Counted from the stretch's first letter, positions 40,267-50,005 are shown. The stretch is 64,000 nt of DNA from Candidatus Azobacteroides pseudotrichonymphae (GCA_002091395.1 AP017913.1:488001-552000); one strand, 5' to 3'. Numbers and translations are program-made. The notes: generated from the letters alone by a model not told the origin.

Positions 40267-40459
40267 ACTATATCAAATATATTTCTTTGTTTTTTCAACC
40301 ACAATTATTTGTTTTTAAATTCGAATATTTGTAATAATTTTCAATTAACTTTCATTAATATAAACTAAACACGCAAACTACAATTAGCATTTATTATTTT
40401 TCATCATAAACAAATATACTTTTAGTTACAAATAACAAACAACAAAATTATTTAAATAT
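40267..40459. other. Gap inside the hdr cluster between hdrB and hdrA
   Basis: This 193-base AT-rich gap breaks an otherwise tight minus-strand run. It contains the candidate hdrA promoter. No ORF or structured RNA was recognised in it. Confidence 0.5.
40274..40305 (-). promoter_or_regulatory. Candidate promoter directly before hdrA
   Basis: On the minus strand, ATTG (40302-40305) lies 20 bases upstream of TATATTTG (40274-40281), the same arrangement as at ftsH. The predicted RNA start, near 40267, coincides with the hdrA ATG at 40266, so the message would be leaderless or nearly so. A chance match in AT-rich DNA is possible. Confidence 0.4.
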
Positions 40460-41308
40460 TTAAATAAATGTTGGTTTTACAAACAACTTTTTAAACCCTA
40501 AATCCTTCTTTTTTATTCCAATTGCCAACCCAATCGCTTGGGTAATATAAATTACAGGAATATTTGTTTTTTTGTGTAAATAATTATTAATACATGAACG
40601 ACGTGTATCCAAATTTGACTGGCACATTGGACACGCGACAATAATTGCTTCTGCTCCTTTATTAATTGCATCTTTTATAATTTCCCCACATAATTTAACA
40701 ACAATATCGGTACGAGAAACTGAAAATCCTCCACCACAACATTCTGTTTTATATGCCCAATCAATTGGTAACGCTCCTATTTTTTTCATTAAATTATCCA
40801 TTGATTGTGGATCTTCTAAACGATCAAAATTTAAAATTTTATGTGGACGTACTAATAAACATCCATAATAACAAACTACAGGATATTTAAAAAAATAAAT
40901 TATTTTTTCTTTTATTTTTTCAAAAATATATTTTTCTATGTACTGAATTATATTTAATATACTAATATTATTATCAATACAAATTTGAAATGTCTCAAAT
41001 AACTGATTTCTCAAAAATTTATTAATTTTAAGTTGATGTTGTGCAATACATAATCTATTATAACACGCCGCACAAGGAGCAACAATCTCTGTTAATTTTT
41101 GTTGTTTTGCCAAAGTTAATATTCTCGCAGGCAAAGTGACAGAGAGTTTATTGTTAATATTATGAACAGTACTTGCTCCACAACAATTCCAATCTTCAAT
41201 TTCAACTAAATTAATACCAACCATTTTTGACAAAGTAAATATAGATTGAGCATATTCAGAAGAAGTTCCTTTTAAAGAACAACCTGGAAAAAATCCTATT
41301 TGAGTCAT
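40460..41308 (-). CDS. hdrB: Heterodisulfide reductase subunit B-like (two CCG domains)
   Basis: Disulfide-reducing subunit, 282 residues. Both CCG motifs are intact: the first with Cys10, Cys42-Cys43, Cys79 and Cys82, the second with about Cys146/150, Cys190-Cys191, Cys226 and Cys229. In HdrB of methanogens each motif binds a noncubane [4Fe-4S] cluster that reduces CoM-S-S-CoB; this organism is not expected to have those cofactors, so the natural disulfide or thiol-like substrate is unknown. It overlaps hdrC by 4 bases. Confidence 0.93.
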   Translation of the reverse strand: MTQIGFFPGCSLKGTSSEYAQSIFTLSKMVGINLVEIEDWNCCGASTVHNINNKLSVTLPARILTLAKQQKLTEIVAPCAACYNRLCIAQHQLKINKFLRNQLFETFQICIDNNISILNIIQYIEKYIFEKIKEKIIYFFKYPVVCYYGCLLVRPHKILNFDRLEDPQSMDNLMKKIGALPIDWAYKTECCGGGFSVSRTDIVVKLCGEIIKDAINKGAEAIIVACPMCQSNLDTRRSCINNYLHKKTNIPVIYITQAIGLAIGIKKKDLGFKKLFVKPTFI

Positions 41309-41853
41309 TTCTTATATTTTTTAAAAAAAAATGATAAATGTTTTCTATTTTTTATTATATTGGGAAATAAAGGTAATTTACCCTTTATAAACATATAAAA
41401 GGCAAGACTTAAATCTTGGAAAAAATTAAATGTTCTTAATTTATACTCTACGGCTACTCCTATTTCATAAATTCGGCCTGTATATTTAATAGAATTTAAA
41501 AATGAATAATGAAAAGGAATAATATTTCGTTCAGACTTTTTATTCTGCATTTTTTTTTCTAAAGAACATTGTCGTAAATAATCTATTATTTCAGGAATAT
41601 CAATTTCCATTGGACAACGTGATAAACATATTCCACATGATATACATACCCATATCGTCTGTGACCTAAGGATTTGTTTGTCTATAATTTCTTCTCCTAT
41701 TTGAATCATTCGCATCATAACACTAGAAGTAAAATCCATATTGCCAGACACTGGACACCCAGCAGAGCACTTGCCACATTGATAACACTTGTCAACATTT
41801 ATTCCTATACTATTAGAAACTTTAACTCTTAATATATTTTTTTTATCTACCAT
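41305..41853 (-). CDS. hdrC: Heterodisulfide reductase subunit C-like ferredoxin
   Basis: A 182-residue iron-sulfur protein carrying electrons from HdrA to HdrB. Two [4Fe-4S] motifs: CYQCGKCSAGCP (Cys23/26/29/33) and CISCGICLSRCP (Cys70/73/76/80). The C-terminal half is helical and basic, without membrane segments, so the complex is predicted to be cytosolic. It is first of the hdr genes, only 24 bases below pit, and might be transcribed with the phosphate-transport genes. Confidence 0.92.
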   Translation of the reverse strand: MVDKKNILRVKVSNSIGINVDKCYQCGKCSAGCPVSGNMDFTSSVMMRMIQIGEEIIDKQILRSQTIWVCISCGICLSRCPMEIDIPEIIDYLRQCSLEKKMQNKKSERNIIPFHYSFLNSIKYTGRIYEIGVAVEYKLRTFNFFQDLSLAFYMFIKGKLPLFPNIIKNRKHLSFFFKKYKK

Positions 41854-41877
41854 ATTTATGATGTAATTAATTTTATA

Positions 41878-42882
41878 TCATTTTATTCCAAGGAATTGAA
41901 TTAGCACTAAAACTAAACATGCTAATAAAGCACTTAATGGAATAGTAATCATCCATGCCCAAAACAAACTTATAGTAATGCCCCACCGTACGGCAGATAA
42001 TCTTTTTATAACACCTGTCCCCATAATACTCCCTATTATCGTATGAGTTGTGCTTACAGGAATTTTCAATATTTCAGTTAAAAACAAAGTCAACGCACCA
42101 GCTGTTTCTGCACACACTCCTTCAAAAGCTGTAATTTTAGTAATTTTCACACCCATTGTTTTTACAATACGCCAGCCTCCTAGCATTGTGCCAAAACCAA
42201 TCGCAGAAAAACACAGCAATGACATCCAATCCGGAACAAACTGAACAGAACTTATTTCACCAGATACAACCATAGCTGTAGCAATAATTCCAAGTACTTT
42301 CTGAGAATCATTCAACCCATGTCCTAAGCTAAATAATCCAGAAGAAAGCAGTTGCAATTTCCTAAAAAAAGAATTTGTTTTTTTTACATTTTTACTACGA
42401 AAAATCCACAAAATTCCAATAGTAGTAACAAACGACATGAGCATCCCTATGAAAGGGGCTAAAATAATAAAAGACGCTATTTTAGCAACAACACTAATAT
42501 GTATGGATCTAAATCCAAATCTATAAATAGATGCTCCAACAAAACCACCTATCAATGCATGAGACGATGATGAAGGAATTCCAAACTTCCATGTGAACAA
42601 ATTCCAAATAATCGAAGCAATCAATCCAGATAAAATAACAGGCAACGTAACAAATTCTTTAAAAACTGATTCTGATACAGTTTTAGCAATACCAAATTCA
42701 CCTATTATATATTTAGAAACAAAAAATGCTATAAAATTAAATGACGAAGCCCATAACACGGCCTGAAATGGCGTTAAAACTCGTGTTGATACAACTGTAG
42801 CAATTGAATTTGCGGCATCATGAAACCCATTGATAAAATCAAAAACAAGAGCTAAAACTACAACTAAAACAAGTATCCACAT
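41878..42882 (-). CDS. pit: PiT-family inorganic phosphate transporter
   Basis: Inner-membrane phosphate (metal-phosphate) symporter, 334 residues, with about ten membrane segments. The duplicated family signature is seen twice: FDFINGFHDAANSIATVVS near the N-terminus and PVSTTHTIIGSIMGTG in the second half; PSSSSHALIGGFVGAS is the matching repeat. The SLGHGLNDSQK segment is also typical. It lies 24 bases after its DUF47 partner. Confidence 0.94.
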   Translation of the reverse strand: MWILVLVVVLALVFDFINGFHDAANSIATVVSTRVLTPFQAVLWASSFNFIAFFVSKYIIGEFGIAKTVSESVFKEFVTLPVILSGLIASIIWNLFTWKFGIPSSSSHALIGGFVGASIYRFGFRSIHISVVAKIASFIILAPFIGMLMSFVTTIGILWIFRSKNVKKTNSFFRKLQLLSSGLFSLGHGLNDSQKVLGIIATAMVVSGEISSVQFVPDWMSLLCFSAIGFGTMLGGWRIVKTMGVKITKITAFEGVCAETAGALTLFLTEILKIPVSTTHTIIGSIMGTGVIKRLSAVRWGITISLFWAWMITIPLSALLACLVLVLIQFLGIK

Positions 42883-42906
42883 GAAAATAAAAATTATATT
42901 TTTTCT

Positions 42907-43569
42907 TTATGTATATTTAATAAAAATATTTTTTAAAATTTTCCCTACATTGTTTATTTTGTTTGTAGATTTCTCCAATTCTTGAATAATTTCCTTTAAT
43001 TTCATTATCTCAAAAGTACGTACTCGTGTTTTATTTTGGAATAATTCCACAATACCTTTTTCATAAACCACATCTGCTTCTTTTTCCATAGCGTTAACTG
43101 CTTTGTAACTTTTGCGAAACAATTTCCAATTTGCTTTCAAATTAGATAATTTATCCATGGCTATTAAAATTTCAGCTGTCTCTTTTTTTATAATTTTAGC
43201 TAAAATTAATGTAGAATTAGGAACCAGTTCCGGAACATACATTAACACTTTACGTGCTGAACTATTTATTGCATCAATTGCATTATCCATTTCATCAGCA
43301 AGAGCACCAATATCTTCCCTATCGAAAGGTGTAATAAATTCACTATTTAAAGCTTTGAATATTTGATGAGTTACTCTGTCCCCCTTTAACTCTTCTTCTT
43401 TGATTAACTTACAAAGTTCAATTCTTTCTTCTTTTACATTATCTAAATCAGAAAACAATTTAACTAAAAGGTCTCCAGACGTATTTAAAATTGTAGACAT
43501 TTCATTCAACAATGTAAAAAAAATAGTATTTTTCGGAGCAAAAATATTAAAAATCCTATTTATTCTCAT
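42907..43569 (-). CDS. DUF47 (PhoU-like) Pit accessory protein
   Basis: A 220-residue all-helical cytosolic protein of the PhoU-like DUF47 family, commonly encoded with pit and thought to control phosphate uptake. FDREDIGALADEMDNAIDAI is the conserved metal-binding helix motif (glutamate and aspartate ligands), and EKEADVVYEKG gives the second copy. It is paired with pit 24 bases downstream, which supports the role; the mechanism is unknown. Confidence 0.9.
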   Translation of the reverse strand: MRINRIFNIFAPKNTIFFTLLNEMSTILNTSGDLLVKLFSDLDNVKEERIELCKLIKEEELKGDRVTHQIFKALNSEFITPFDREDIGALADEMDNAIDAINSSARKVLMYVPELVPNSTLILAKIIKKETAEILIAMDKLSNLKANWKLFRKSYKAVNAMEKEADVVYEKGIVELFQNKTRVRTFEIMKLKEIIQELEKSTNKINNVGKILKNIFIKYT

Positions 43570-43605
43570 TTTACATAACTTTAAATACTACGTCTTAAAA
43601 AATTA

Positions 43606-45015
43606 TCAAAATTCAAAATAATTCTTTGCATTATAATAAGATACATTTTCTATTAATTTCCCTATGAAAGATAACTCAGAAGCAGGTAATAAACCTTGTT
43701 CTATATCACTTCCTACTAAATTACAAAGTATTCTTCTAAAATATTCATGTCTAGTATAAGAAAGGATACTACGAGAATCAGTCAGCATTCCTATAAACCG
43801 ACTCAAAAGACCAAATACTGATAAAGTATTAATTTGATTTTCTATCCCTATTTTTTGATCTAAAAACCACCACCCAGAACCAAATTGTATTTTCCCAGGC
43901 CACAAACAATCTTGAAAATTACCAGTCATTGCTGCAACCATTTCGTTATCACGAGGATTAAGATTATATAAAATCGTCCTGGCAAGCTTACTCTCTTTAT
44001 CTAACTGATCTAAAAACTTCGACATAGATTCAGCCGTGTTCCAATCTCCGATAGAATCATACCCACTATCCACACCTATCTGAAGAAACATTCTAGTATT
44101 ATTGTTACGAAGAGCACCATAATGAAACTGTTGTACCCATCCTTTTCCCCAATCCATTTTCGCTAACTCTATTAGCAAACATGATTTAAATTTTGCTATT
44201 TCATTAGTATTTAACACACTACTTTCATTATATATTTTATTAAAAATAATATCTATATCAGATAGTTTATAATTTTCAGCATAAAACACATCTAATCCAT
44301 GATCAGATGATTTACAACCTACAGAAGAAAAAAAATCATGCCTAACTTTTAAAGCTTCCAATAAATCATCAAAACAATTAATTGCAACTCCAGAAATATA
44401 AGATAACTTTTCTATATACTCTCGATATTTTAACGGATTTTCTACTGACAAAACGTTATCTGGCCTCCACGTCGGTAAAATTTTAATTTCAAAACCAGTT
44501 TTTTGTAAAAAAATATGATACTCTAGTGAATCTGCAGGATCATCAGTAGTACAAACCACATCTACATTATAACGTTTCATTATATTACGAAAACTAAACG
44601 CTGGAGTTCTAAGTAAATCTGTACAATAATTATAAACTTCTAAAGCTATTTCAGGTTTTAAAATTTCATTAATCCCAAATACCGTTTTTAATTCCATATG
44701 TGCCCAATGGTAAAGCGGATTCCTCATTGTGTACGGAATTGTTTCAATCCATTTTTCAAATTTTTCAAAATCAGAAGTGCTTTCCCCTGTAATATAACAC
44801 TCTTCTACTCCATTCGCGCGCATAGCTCGCCATTTATAATGATCTTTTTCCAACAAAACTTGCCCTAAATTATCAAACTGTCTATCATTAGCTATCATTT
44901 TAGGTGAAATATGGCAGTGGTAATCTATTATTGGAAGATGAGCCGCAAATTCATGATAAAGTTGCCTAGCCATATCTGTCTGGAGAAGAAAATTATCATC
45001 CATAAATACTCTCAT
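43606..45015 (-). CDS. uxaC: Glucuronate (uronate) isomerase
   Basis: Isomerises D-glucuronate to D-fructuronate and D-galacturonate to D-tagaturonate, the entry to uronate catabolism. TIM-barrel amidohydrolase-like protein; IIDYHCHISPK near residue 30 gives metal-binding His-x-His, and TDDPADSLEYH and GRFDSRS-like LTDSRSILSYTRHEYFRR are family motifs. The frame reaches a TTG at 45024, but the ATG at 45015 (MRVFMDDNF) is the likely start. No other uronate gene (uxaB, uxuA, kdgK) is nearby, which is unusual for this pathway. It is co-directional with trpS. Confidence 0.94.
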   Translation of the reverse strand: MRVFMDDNFLLQTDMARQLYHEFAAHLPIIDYHCHISPKMIANDRQFDNLGQVLLEKDHYKWRAMRANGVEECYITGESTSDFEKFEKWIETIPYTMRNPLYHWAHMELKTVFGINEILKPEIALEVYNYCTDLLRTPAFSFRNIMKRYNVDVVCTTDDPADSLEYHIFLQKTGFEIKILPTWRPDNVLSVENPLKYREYIEKLSYISGVAINCFDDLLEALKVRHDFFSSVGCKSSDHGLDVFYAENYKLSDIDIIFNKIYNESSVLNTNEIAKFKSCLLIELAKMDWGKGWVQQFHYGALRNNNTRMFLQIGVDSGYDSIGDWNTAESMSKFLDQLDKESKLARTILYNLNPRDNEMVAAMTGNFQDCLWPGKIQFGSGWWFLDQKIGIENQINTLSVFGLLSRFIGMLTDSRSILSYTRHEYFRRILCNLVGSDIEQGLLPASELSFIGKLIENVSYYNAKNYFEF

Positions 45016-45037
45016 AAGAATCAACCTTTCATTAATG

Positions 45038-46036
45038 CTAAAAATATTTAAATCCCATTAATTCTTTAACTTTTCTCAATGTTTTTTTTGCAATCTCCCT
45101 AGCTTTTTCAGCTCCATCCTTAATCACTTTGCACAAAAAAGCATCATTATCACGGATATCATTAATACGTTTACAAATTGGATCTGTTACTTTAACAATA
45201 TCTTCCACTAACTGACCTTTTAAATCACTATACCATTTAGTAGCTCCAGTTACCCAAAGATTATCATAATAAGCAAACACATCAGGACTTGAAACCGCTT
45301 GTAAAATAGCAAAAAGATTTTTTATACATTTAGTTTTAGGCGTGTTTTCTCCAATTGGTCCATTGTCAGTTATGGCACTTCTTATTTTTTTTTCAACTAT
45401 TTCATGTCTATCTATCAAATAAATACAATTTTTATCAGATTTACCCATTTTTTGACTACCATCCAATCCAGGAATTTTAATCAGTTTTTCATTATTTAAA
45501 ATACATGTGGGTTGTTTAAAAAATTTTACATTATATCTACTATTAAAACGACTTGCATAATTGCGAGTAAGTTCTAAGTGCTGCTTTTGGTCTTCTCCAA
45601 CTGGAACATAATCAGCATTTAAAATTAAAATATCAGATGCCATTAAAACAGGATAAGTAAATAATCCAGCATTGATATTATCAGGATTTTTTCTTATCTT
45701 CTCTTTAAATGATACAGTTTTTTTCAATTCTGAAATAGGTGCAAGCATATTAAGTAAAAGATATAACTGTGTAATTTCAGGAATATCACTCTGTACATAA
45801 ATAACAACTTTTTCATGATCTAATCCACAAGCAATGCACTCAGAAATTACATTTCGTACATTAGAATACAATATTTTCGGATCAGTATGTGTAGTCAATG
45901 AATGTAAATCAGCAATAAAAAAGTAACAATTATATTCTTTTTTTTGCATTTTAAGAAAACTAATTATGGTTCCATAATAATTCCCTAAATGTAAATTACC
46001 AGTTGGCCGAATTCCGCTTACTATTGTTTGCACCAT
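45038..46036 (-). CDS. trpS: Tryptophanyl-tRNA synthetase
   Basis: Class I synthetase charging tRNA-Trp. With the ATG at 46036 the protein is 332 residues: SGIRPTGNLHLGNYYG carries the HIGH-like motif, and KMGKSDKN is the KMSKS loop. The open frame extends six codons further to a TTG, which is less likely because MVQTIVSGIRPTG is the typical start. It heads a long minus-strand run continuing through uxaC, DUF47, pit and hdrCB. Confidence 0.96.
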   Translation of the reverse strand: MVQTIVSGIRPTGNLHLGNYYGTIISFLKMQKKEYNCYFFIADLHSLTTHTDPKILYSNVRNVISECIACGLDHEKVVIYVQSDIPEITQLYLLLNMLAPISELKKTVSFKEKIRKNPDNINAGLFTYPVLMASDILILNADYVPVGEDQKQHLELTRNYASRFNSRYNVKFFKQPTCILNNEKLIKIPGLDGSQKMGKSDKNCIYLIDRHEIVEKKIRSAITDNGPIGENTPKTKCIKNLFAILQAVSSPDVFAYYDNLWVTGATKWYSDLKGQLVEDIVKVTDPICKRINDIRDNDAFLCKVIKDGAEKAREIAKKTLRKVKELMGFKYF

Positions 46037-46054
46037 TTGACAATAATTTTTCAA

Positions 46055-46860
46055 TTAAACATTTCTCTTATGAAAAATATATTTATTCTTAATAAGAAAT
46101 TTAATCATTTAACAAAATTTTTGAAATTCAAACATATTATTTTAAACATATTTCTCAATCTATTCCAACTATAAGTAAAATTGAAGTTCAAGTTAATTCT
46201 AGTATATATTCGAAATATTGAGCTTGAACCAACTTTCACATATTCTAAATTCCATAACACTATATAAATCTATACAATTTTTTATTTAAGATCAAAACAA
46301 TATGCAATGTATAAATGCAACAACTCACCAGAATTAAATTTTATAATTGCAAACCGTAAATAAAAAAACTTTTTATTGAAAAATTCAAAAATAGAAACAT
46401 AATTAAAATCAGCAATTCATTCTTAAATATTTTTGTGCCAAAATAAAAAACTGACATAGAGCTATTTAAAAATTTTCATATGTCAATTTCATTCATAAAA
46501 ATTTTTAATAAAATTAAGTTTTTTTAAAAAACACAATTCAGAAATTAATTTTATAATGATTTCTATTTTTAATTTTTAATCAAAACAAAAACAATATGAC
46601 TATCATATATATATTTTAATTCTTAAATTATTCATTTATAAAATCATTCATATAATATATTAGAAATTAAAAAATTTCAACTAAAAATTAAAACATGAAA
46701 TTTAACACTATTAATACTTTTTAAATTTCTAATATAAAATATAGCACAATGCTACTGCTATCATTAAACATACTTAACATGAGTGTTTCAATTCAAAATA
46801 TTTACTACAAATATTAAATAATTATCAAAAATCAATCTATAAATATTAAATTTTCAATAT
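46055..46860. other. 806-base intergenic region upstream of trpS
   Basis: This AT-rich stretch, between aroE and trpS on the same strand, holds the trpS promoter candidate. A 7-bp inverted repeat, TGACATA / TATGTCA, near 46456-46489 is present but has no T run. No gene, tRNA or repeat family was recognised. Confidence 0.5.
46129..46159 (-). promoter_or_regulatory. Bacteroidetes-type promoter for trpS
   Basis: On the minus strand, ATTG (46156-46159) lies 19 bases upstream of TATGTTTG (46129-46136). RNA would start near 46122, about 86 bases before the trpS ATG. It may drive the long trpS-uxaC-DUF47-pit-hdr run. Confidence 0.55.
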
Positions 46861-47607
46861 TCAATTTAATATGTCACTTTTCCAAAAATTCCAACTTGCA
46901 ATAGCTTGTAACAGTAACATTTCTAATCCATTTTTGACAGTTGCTTTCATCTCTTTCCCAAATCTCATAAATAACGTTTCATCAGGATTGTAAATCAAAT
47001 CATATAATAAATGTTTATTGCTTAAAAATTCATACGGTATTTTTGGACATTCATCTACACGTGGATACATCCCAACTGGTGTACAGTTAATAATAATTGT
47101 ATGAGATTTTATAATTTCAGAATTCAATTCTTCATATGTTATACTACCTATTTTTTTCTTACGAGACACACAAGTTAAAGTAAGTCCTAACTGTTTTAAA
47201 CTGTAAAAAATCGCTTTAGCCGCACCACCTGTGCCTAATATCAATGCAAGTTTGTGATGAGGTCGTATCAACCCACTAATAGAATTTTTAAAACCAATAA
47301 TATCAGAATTAAACCCTATTAAGTATTTACCATTATTTTCTATTTTTATTACATTAACTGCTCTAACTTTTTCTACATCATCATGCAATTTGTCTAAATA
47401 AGGTATGACTTGCTCTTTATACGGAATAGTTACATTCAAACCTTTTAAATCTGGATTCTCTTTAATAATACTCTTTAATTCTTTAATAGTAGAAATTTCA
47501 AAATTCATATATTCAGCATCAATATTCTCAGATTTAAATTTATCATTGAAAAAATTCATAGAAAAAGAGTGTTTTAATTGATAACCAACTAACCCATATT
47601 TTTCCAT
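46861..47607 (-). CDS. aroE: Shikimate dehydrogenase
   Basis: NADPH-dependent reduction of 3-dehydroshikimate in the pathway to chorismate, which the trp genes also need. The 248-residue protein has the substrate-site segment GYQLKHSFS, catalytic Lys64 in NVTIPYKEQV, the NADP fold LILGTGGAAKAIFYSL, and NCTPVGMYP. It is last in leuB-purC-aroE, 3 bases after purC. Confidence 0.95.
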   Translation of the reverse strand: MEKYGLVGYQLKHSFSMNFFNDKFKSENIDAEYMNFEISTIKELKSIIKENPDLKGLNVTIPYKEQVIPYLDKLHDDVEKVRAVNVIKIENNGKYLIGFNSDIIGFKNSISGLIRPHHKLALILGTGGAAKAIFYSLKQLGLTLTCVSRKKKIGSITYEELNSEIIKSHTIIINCTPVGMYPRVDECPKIPYEFLSNKHLLYDLIYNPDETLFMRFGKEMKATVKNGLEMLLLQAIASWNFWKSDILN

Positions 47608-47610
47608 ATT

Positions 47611-48555
47611 CTACATTAATTTGTTTTTATCTAAAAAATCTTTTATGTTTTTTTCAATTCGATCGGAAACATTATGTATATCAGATTTTATAAATTTTTC
47701 TCCTGTTATTATTTCATATAATTCTATATATCTTTGAGAAATACTTTGACAATATTCATGAGTCATATTTGGAATAGGCTGACAATCTTTCCCTTGAAAT
47801 CCTTGTTCTACTAACCATTGTCGAACAAATTCCTTGGAAAGTTGTTTTTGATTTTCTCCTTTTTCAAATAGTTCTTGGTAATTTCCTGCATAAAAATATC
47901 GTGAAGAATCAGGAGTATGAATTTCATCTATCAAATAAATTTTCCCATCTCTTTTCCCAAATTCATATTTAGTATCGACTAAAATTAATCCCTTAGAAAT
48001 AGCAATATCTGACCCACGTTTAAATAAAGCCAGTGTATAATATTCCAATTGTTCATATTCATCTTTACTAACTAAACCACAATCAATAATTTTTTCTTTA
48101 GAAATATTCTCATCATGCCCTTTATTTGTCTTGGTAGTTGGTGTGATAATTGGGTTTTTAAATTTTTCATTCTCTCTTAATCCTTCAGGCAAAATAACTG
48201 AACATATAGACCTTCTGCCAGATTTATATTCTCTCCATGCACTTCCAGCTAAATAGCCTCTGATTATCATTTCTATTTTAAACGGCTCACATTTCAACCC
48301 AACTGTAACCATTGGATCTGGCATCGCTAATTTCCAATTAGGAATAATATCAACTGTAGCATCTAAAAATTTTGACGCAATTTGATTTAAGATTTGCCCT
48401 TTATATGGAATAGTGTAAGGGAAAACTATATCAAAAGCTGAAATGCGATCAGTAACTATCATTACAAGCACATCATTACCAATTGTATACACATCTCGTA
48501 TCTTTCCACAAAAGAAATCAGTTTGGCCTATAAAATAATAATTAGTGCTTATCAT
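47611..48555 (-). CDS. purC: Phosphoribosylaminoimidazole-succinocarboxamide synthase
   Basis: Joins aspartate to CAIR in purine synthesis (SAICAR synthetase). The 314-residue protein is the longer form, compared with about 237 in E. coli. [26 protein letters not shown] is split across the ATP site; [19 protein letters not shown] and [12 protein letters not shown] are the signature motifs. It overlaps leuB by 4 bases and is followed by aroE. Confidence 0.96.
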   Translation of the reverse strand: MISTNYYFIGQTDFFCGKIRDVYTIGNDVLVMIVTDRISAFDIVFPYTIPYKGQILNQIASKFLDATVDIIPNWKLAMPDPMVTVGLKCEPFKIEMIIRGYLAGSAWREYKSGRRSICSVILPEGLRENEKFKNPIITPTTKTNKGHDENISKEKIIDCGLVSKDEYEQLEYYTLALFKRGSDIAISKGLILVDTKYEFGKRDGKIYLIDEIHTPDSSRYFYAGNYQELFEKGENQKQLSKEFVRQWLVEQGFQGKDCQPIPNMTHEYCQSISQRYIELYEIITGEKFIKSDIHNVSDRIEKNIKDFLDKNKLM

Positions 48556-49643
48556 AAATTTTTTTTAAGCATATATCTTTTAGAGATATAATTTACAATC
48601 CACTGCCCAACTTCAGAAGTTTTATAAAATTTTTTATTTTTTGCTATATCTTCTGTTACAACACTTGCCATTATCGAAGCATTTACAGCTTCTCGAATTA
48701 ATTTTCCTTCATGATAAAGTTTAAAAGCATATTCAAACATTAAAGCGGCAGAAAGAATAGCTCCCAAAGGATTTGCTATATTTTTACCTGCTGCCTGCGG
48801 ATATGAACCATGAATAGGCTCAAAAACGGATGTATGTGTACCTATAGAAGCAGAAGGTAACACTCCTAATGACCCAGTAATAACAGCAGCTTCATCAGTA
48901 AGAATATCTCCAAACATATTTTCTGTAACTATTACATCAAAATATTTTGGTGTTTGTAAAATTTTCATAGCAGCATTATCTACAAACATGTATTCAGTTT
49001 CAACTTCTGGATACTCTTCTTCTATTTTTCTAGAAACTTGCCTCCAAAGACGAGAAGTTGCTAATACATTTGCTTTATCTACAATAGTCAACTTTTTTTT
49101 CCGCTGCATGGCATAATCATAAGCCAATCTAACAATACGATTTATTTCAATCGTCGTATATATACAAGTATCATACGCAGTCTTTCCATCTTCACTTCTT
49201 CCCTGCGGAACACCAAAATAGATTCCTCCTGTCAACTCTCTAATACATATAAAATCAACATTATCTATAAAATTAGCACGTAAAGGAGATTTGAATAACA
49301 AATAAGGAGAAGTTACGACAGGACGAATATTAGCATATAACCCCAACTTTTTTCGCATCTCTAAAAGCCCTTGTTCTGGACGCATTTCAGATGTAGGATT
49401 AGTATCGTACTTTGGATGCCCAATTGCACCAAAAAGAACAGCGTCTGACTCCATACAAATGGCATGAGTAGTATCAGGATACGGATTACCAACTGCTTCT
49501 ATAGCAGAAGCACCTATTAATGCCTTATTATAACTTAAATCATGTCCAAATTTTTCACAAACAACTTTAATTACTCCAAGGGCTTGCTCAGTAATTTCAC
49601 ATCCAATTCCATCACCAGGTAAAACAGCAATTTTTAATTTCAT
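48552..49643 (-). CDS. leuB: 3-isopropylmalate dehydrogenase
   Basis: Oxidative decarboxylation of 3-isopropylmalate to 2-oxoisocaproate with NAD+. In 363 residues, [17 protein letters not shown] is at the N-terminus and substrate arginines are in [16 protein letters not shown] and [32 protein letters not shown] provides metal-binding aspartates, and [13 protein letters not shown] the NAD site. It heads leuB-purC-aroE rather than the leu operon 35 kb away. It could also act on citramalate-derived methylmalate. Confidence 0.96.
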   Translation of the reverse strand: MKLKIAVLPGDGIGCEITEQALGVIKVVCEKFGHDLSYNKALIGASAIEAVGNPYPDTTHAICMESDAVLFGAIGHPKYDTNPTSEMRPEQGLLEMRKKLGLYANIRPVVTSPYLLFKSPLRANFIDNVDFICIRELTGGIYFGVPQGRSEDGKTAYDTCIYTTIEINRIVRLAYDYAMQRKKKLTIVDKANVLATSRLWRQVSRKIEEEYPEVETEYMFVDNAAMKILQTPKYFDVIVTENMFGDILTDEAAVITGSLGVLPSASIGTHTSVFEPIHGSYPQAAGKNIANPLGAILSAALMFEYAFKLYHEGKLIREAVNASIMASVVTEDIAKNKKFYKTSEVGQWIVNYISKRYMLKKNL

Positions 49644-50005
49644 ACTTCTAAAGTAATATACAAGACAATCCTATTGAAAATTTATAATAAAAAGAAGTAC
49701 TAAACTAACTGTATAAACAGACACCGACACAATTTTTAACACGCAACTGTAAAAATTAGACATATTATAATCTAACAACTCTAATATTTTTGTACATAAA
49801 TTTTTTTTAAAAAAACCTTAAGACGTGAAGTTACAACAAAATTATAAATAAATATATAAAAATATATTTTTCAAAATCATTTACACTGTAAAAAAAAACT
49901 TTAAATTAAACTCTAAAAATACACTTATCAGTAAAATTAAAACATTTCAAATCAAAAAATAATACGCAATATGTATTACAATACAAAACATTTATAGACT
50001 AATAT
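49644..50005. other. Intergenic region between prmC and leuB
   Basis: A 362-base AT-rich spacer upstream of leuB on the minus strand. A TAATTTTG box (49837-49844) is present about 190 bases from leuB, without a clear -33 box. Nothing else was recognised. Confidence 0.4.

Noticed and set aside
46055-46860. tRNA or other structured RNA in the long spacer upstream of trpS
   Set aside because: No TTCGAAT-type T-loop, no GC-rich stems and no CCA-like end were seen; the same scan was negative in the other spacers.
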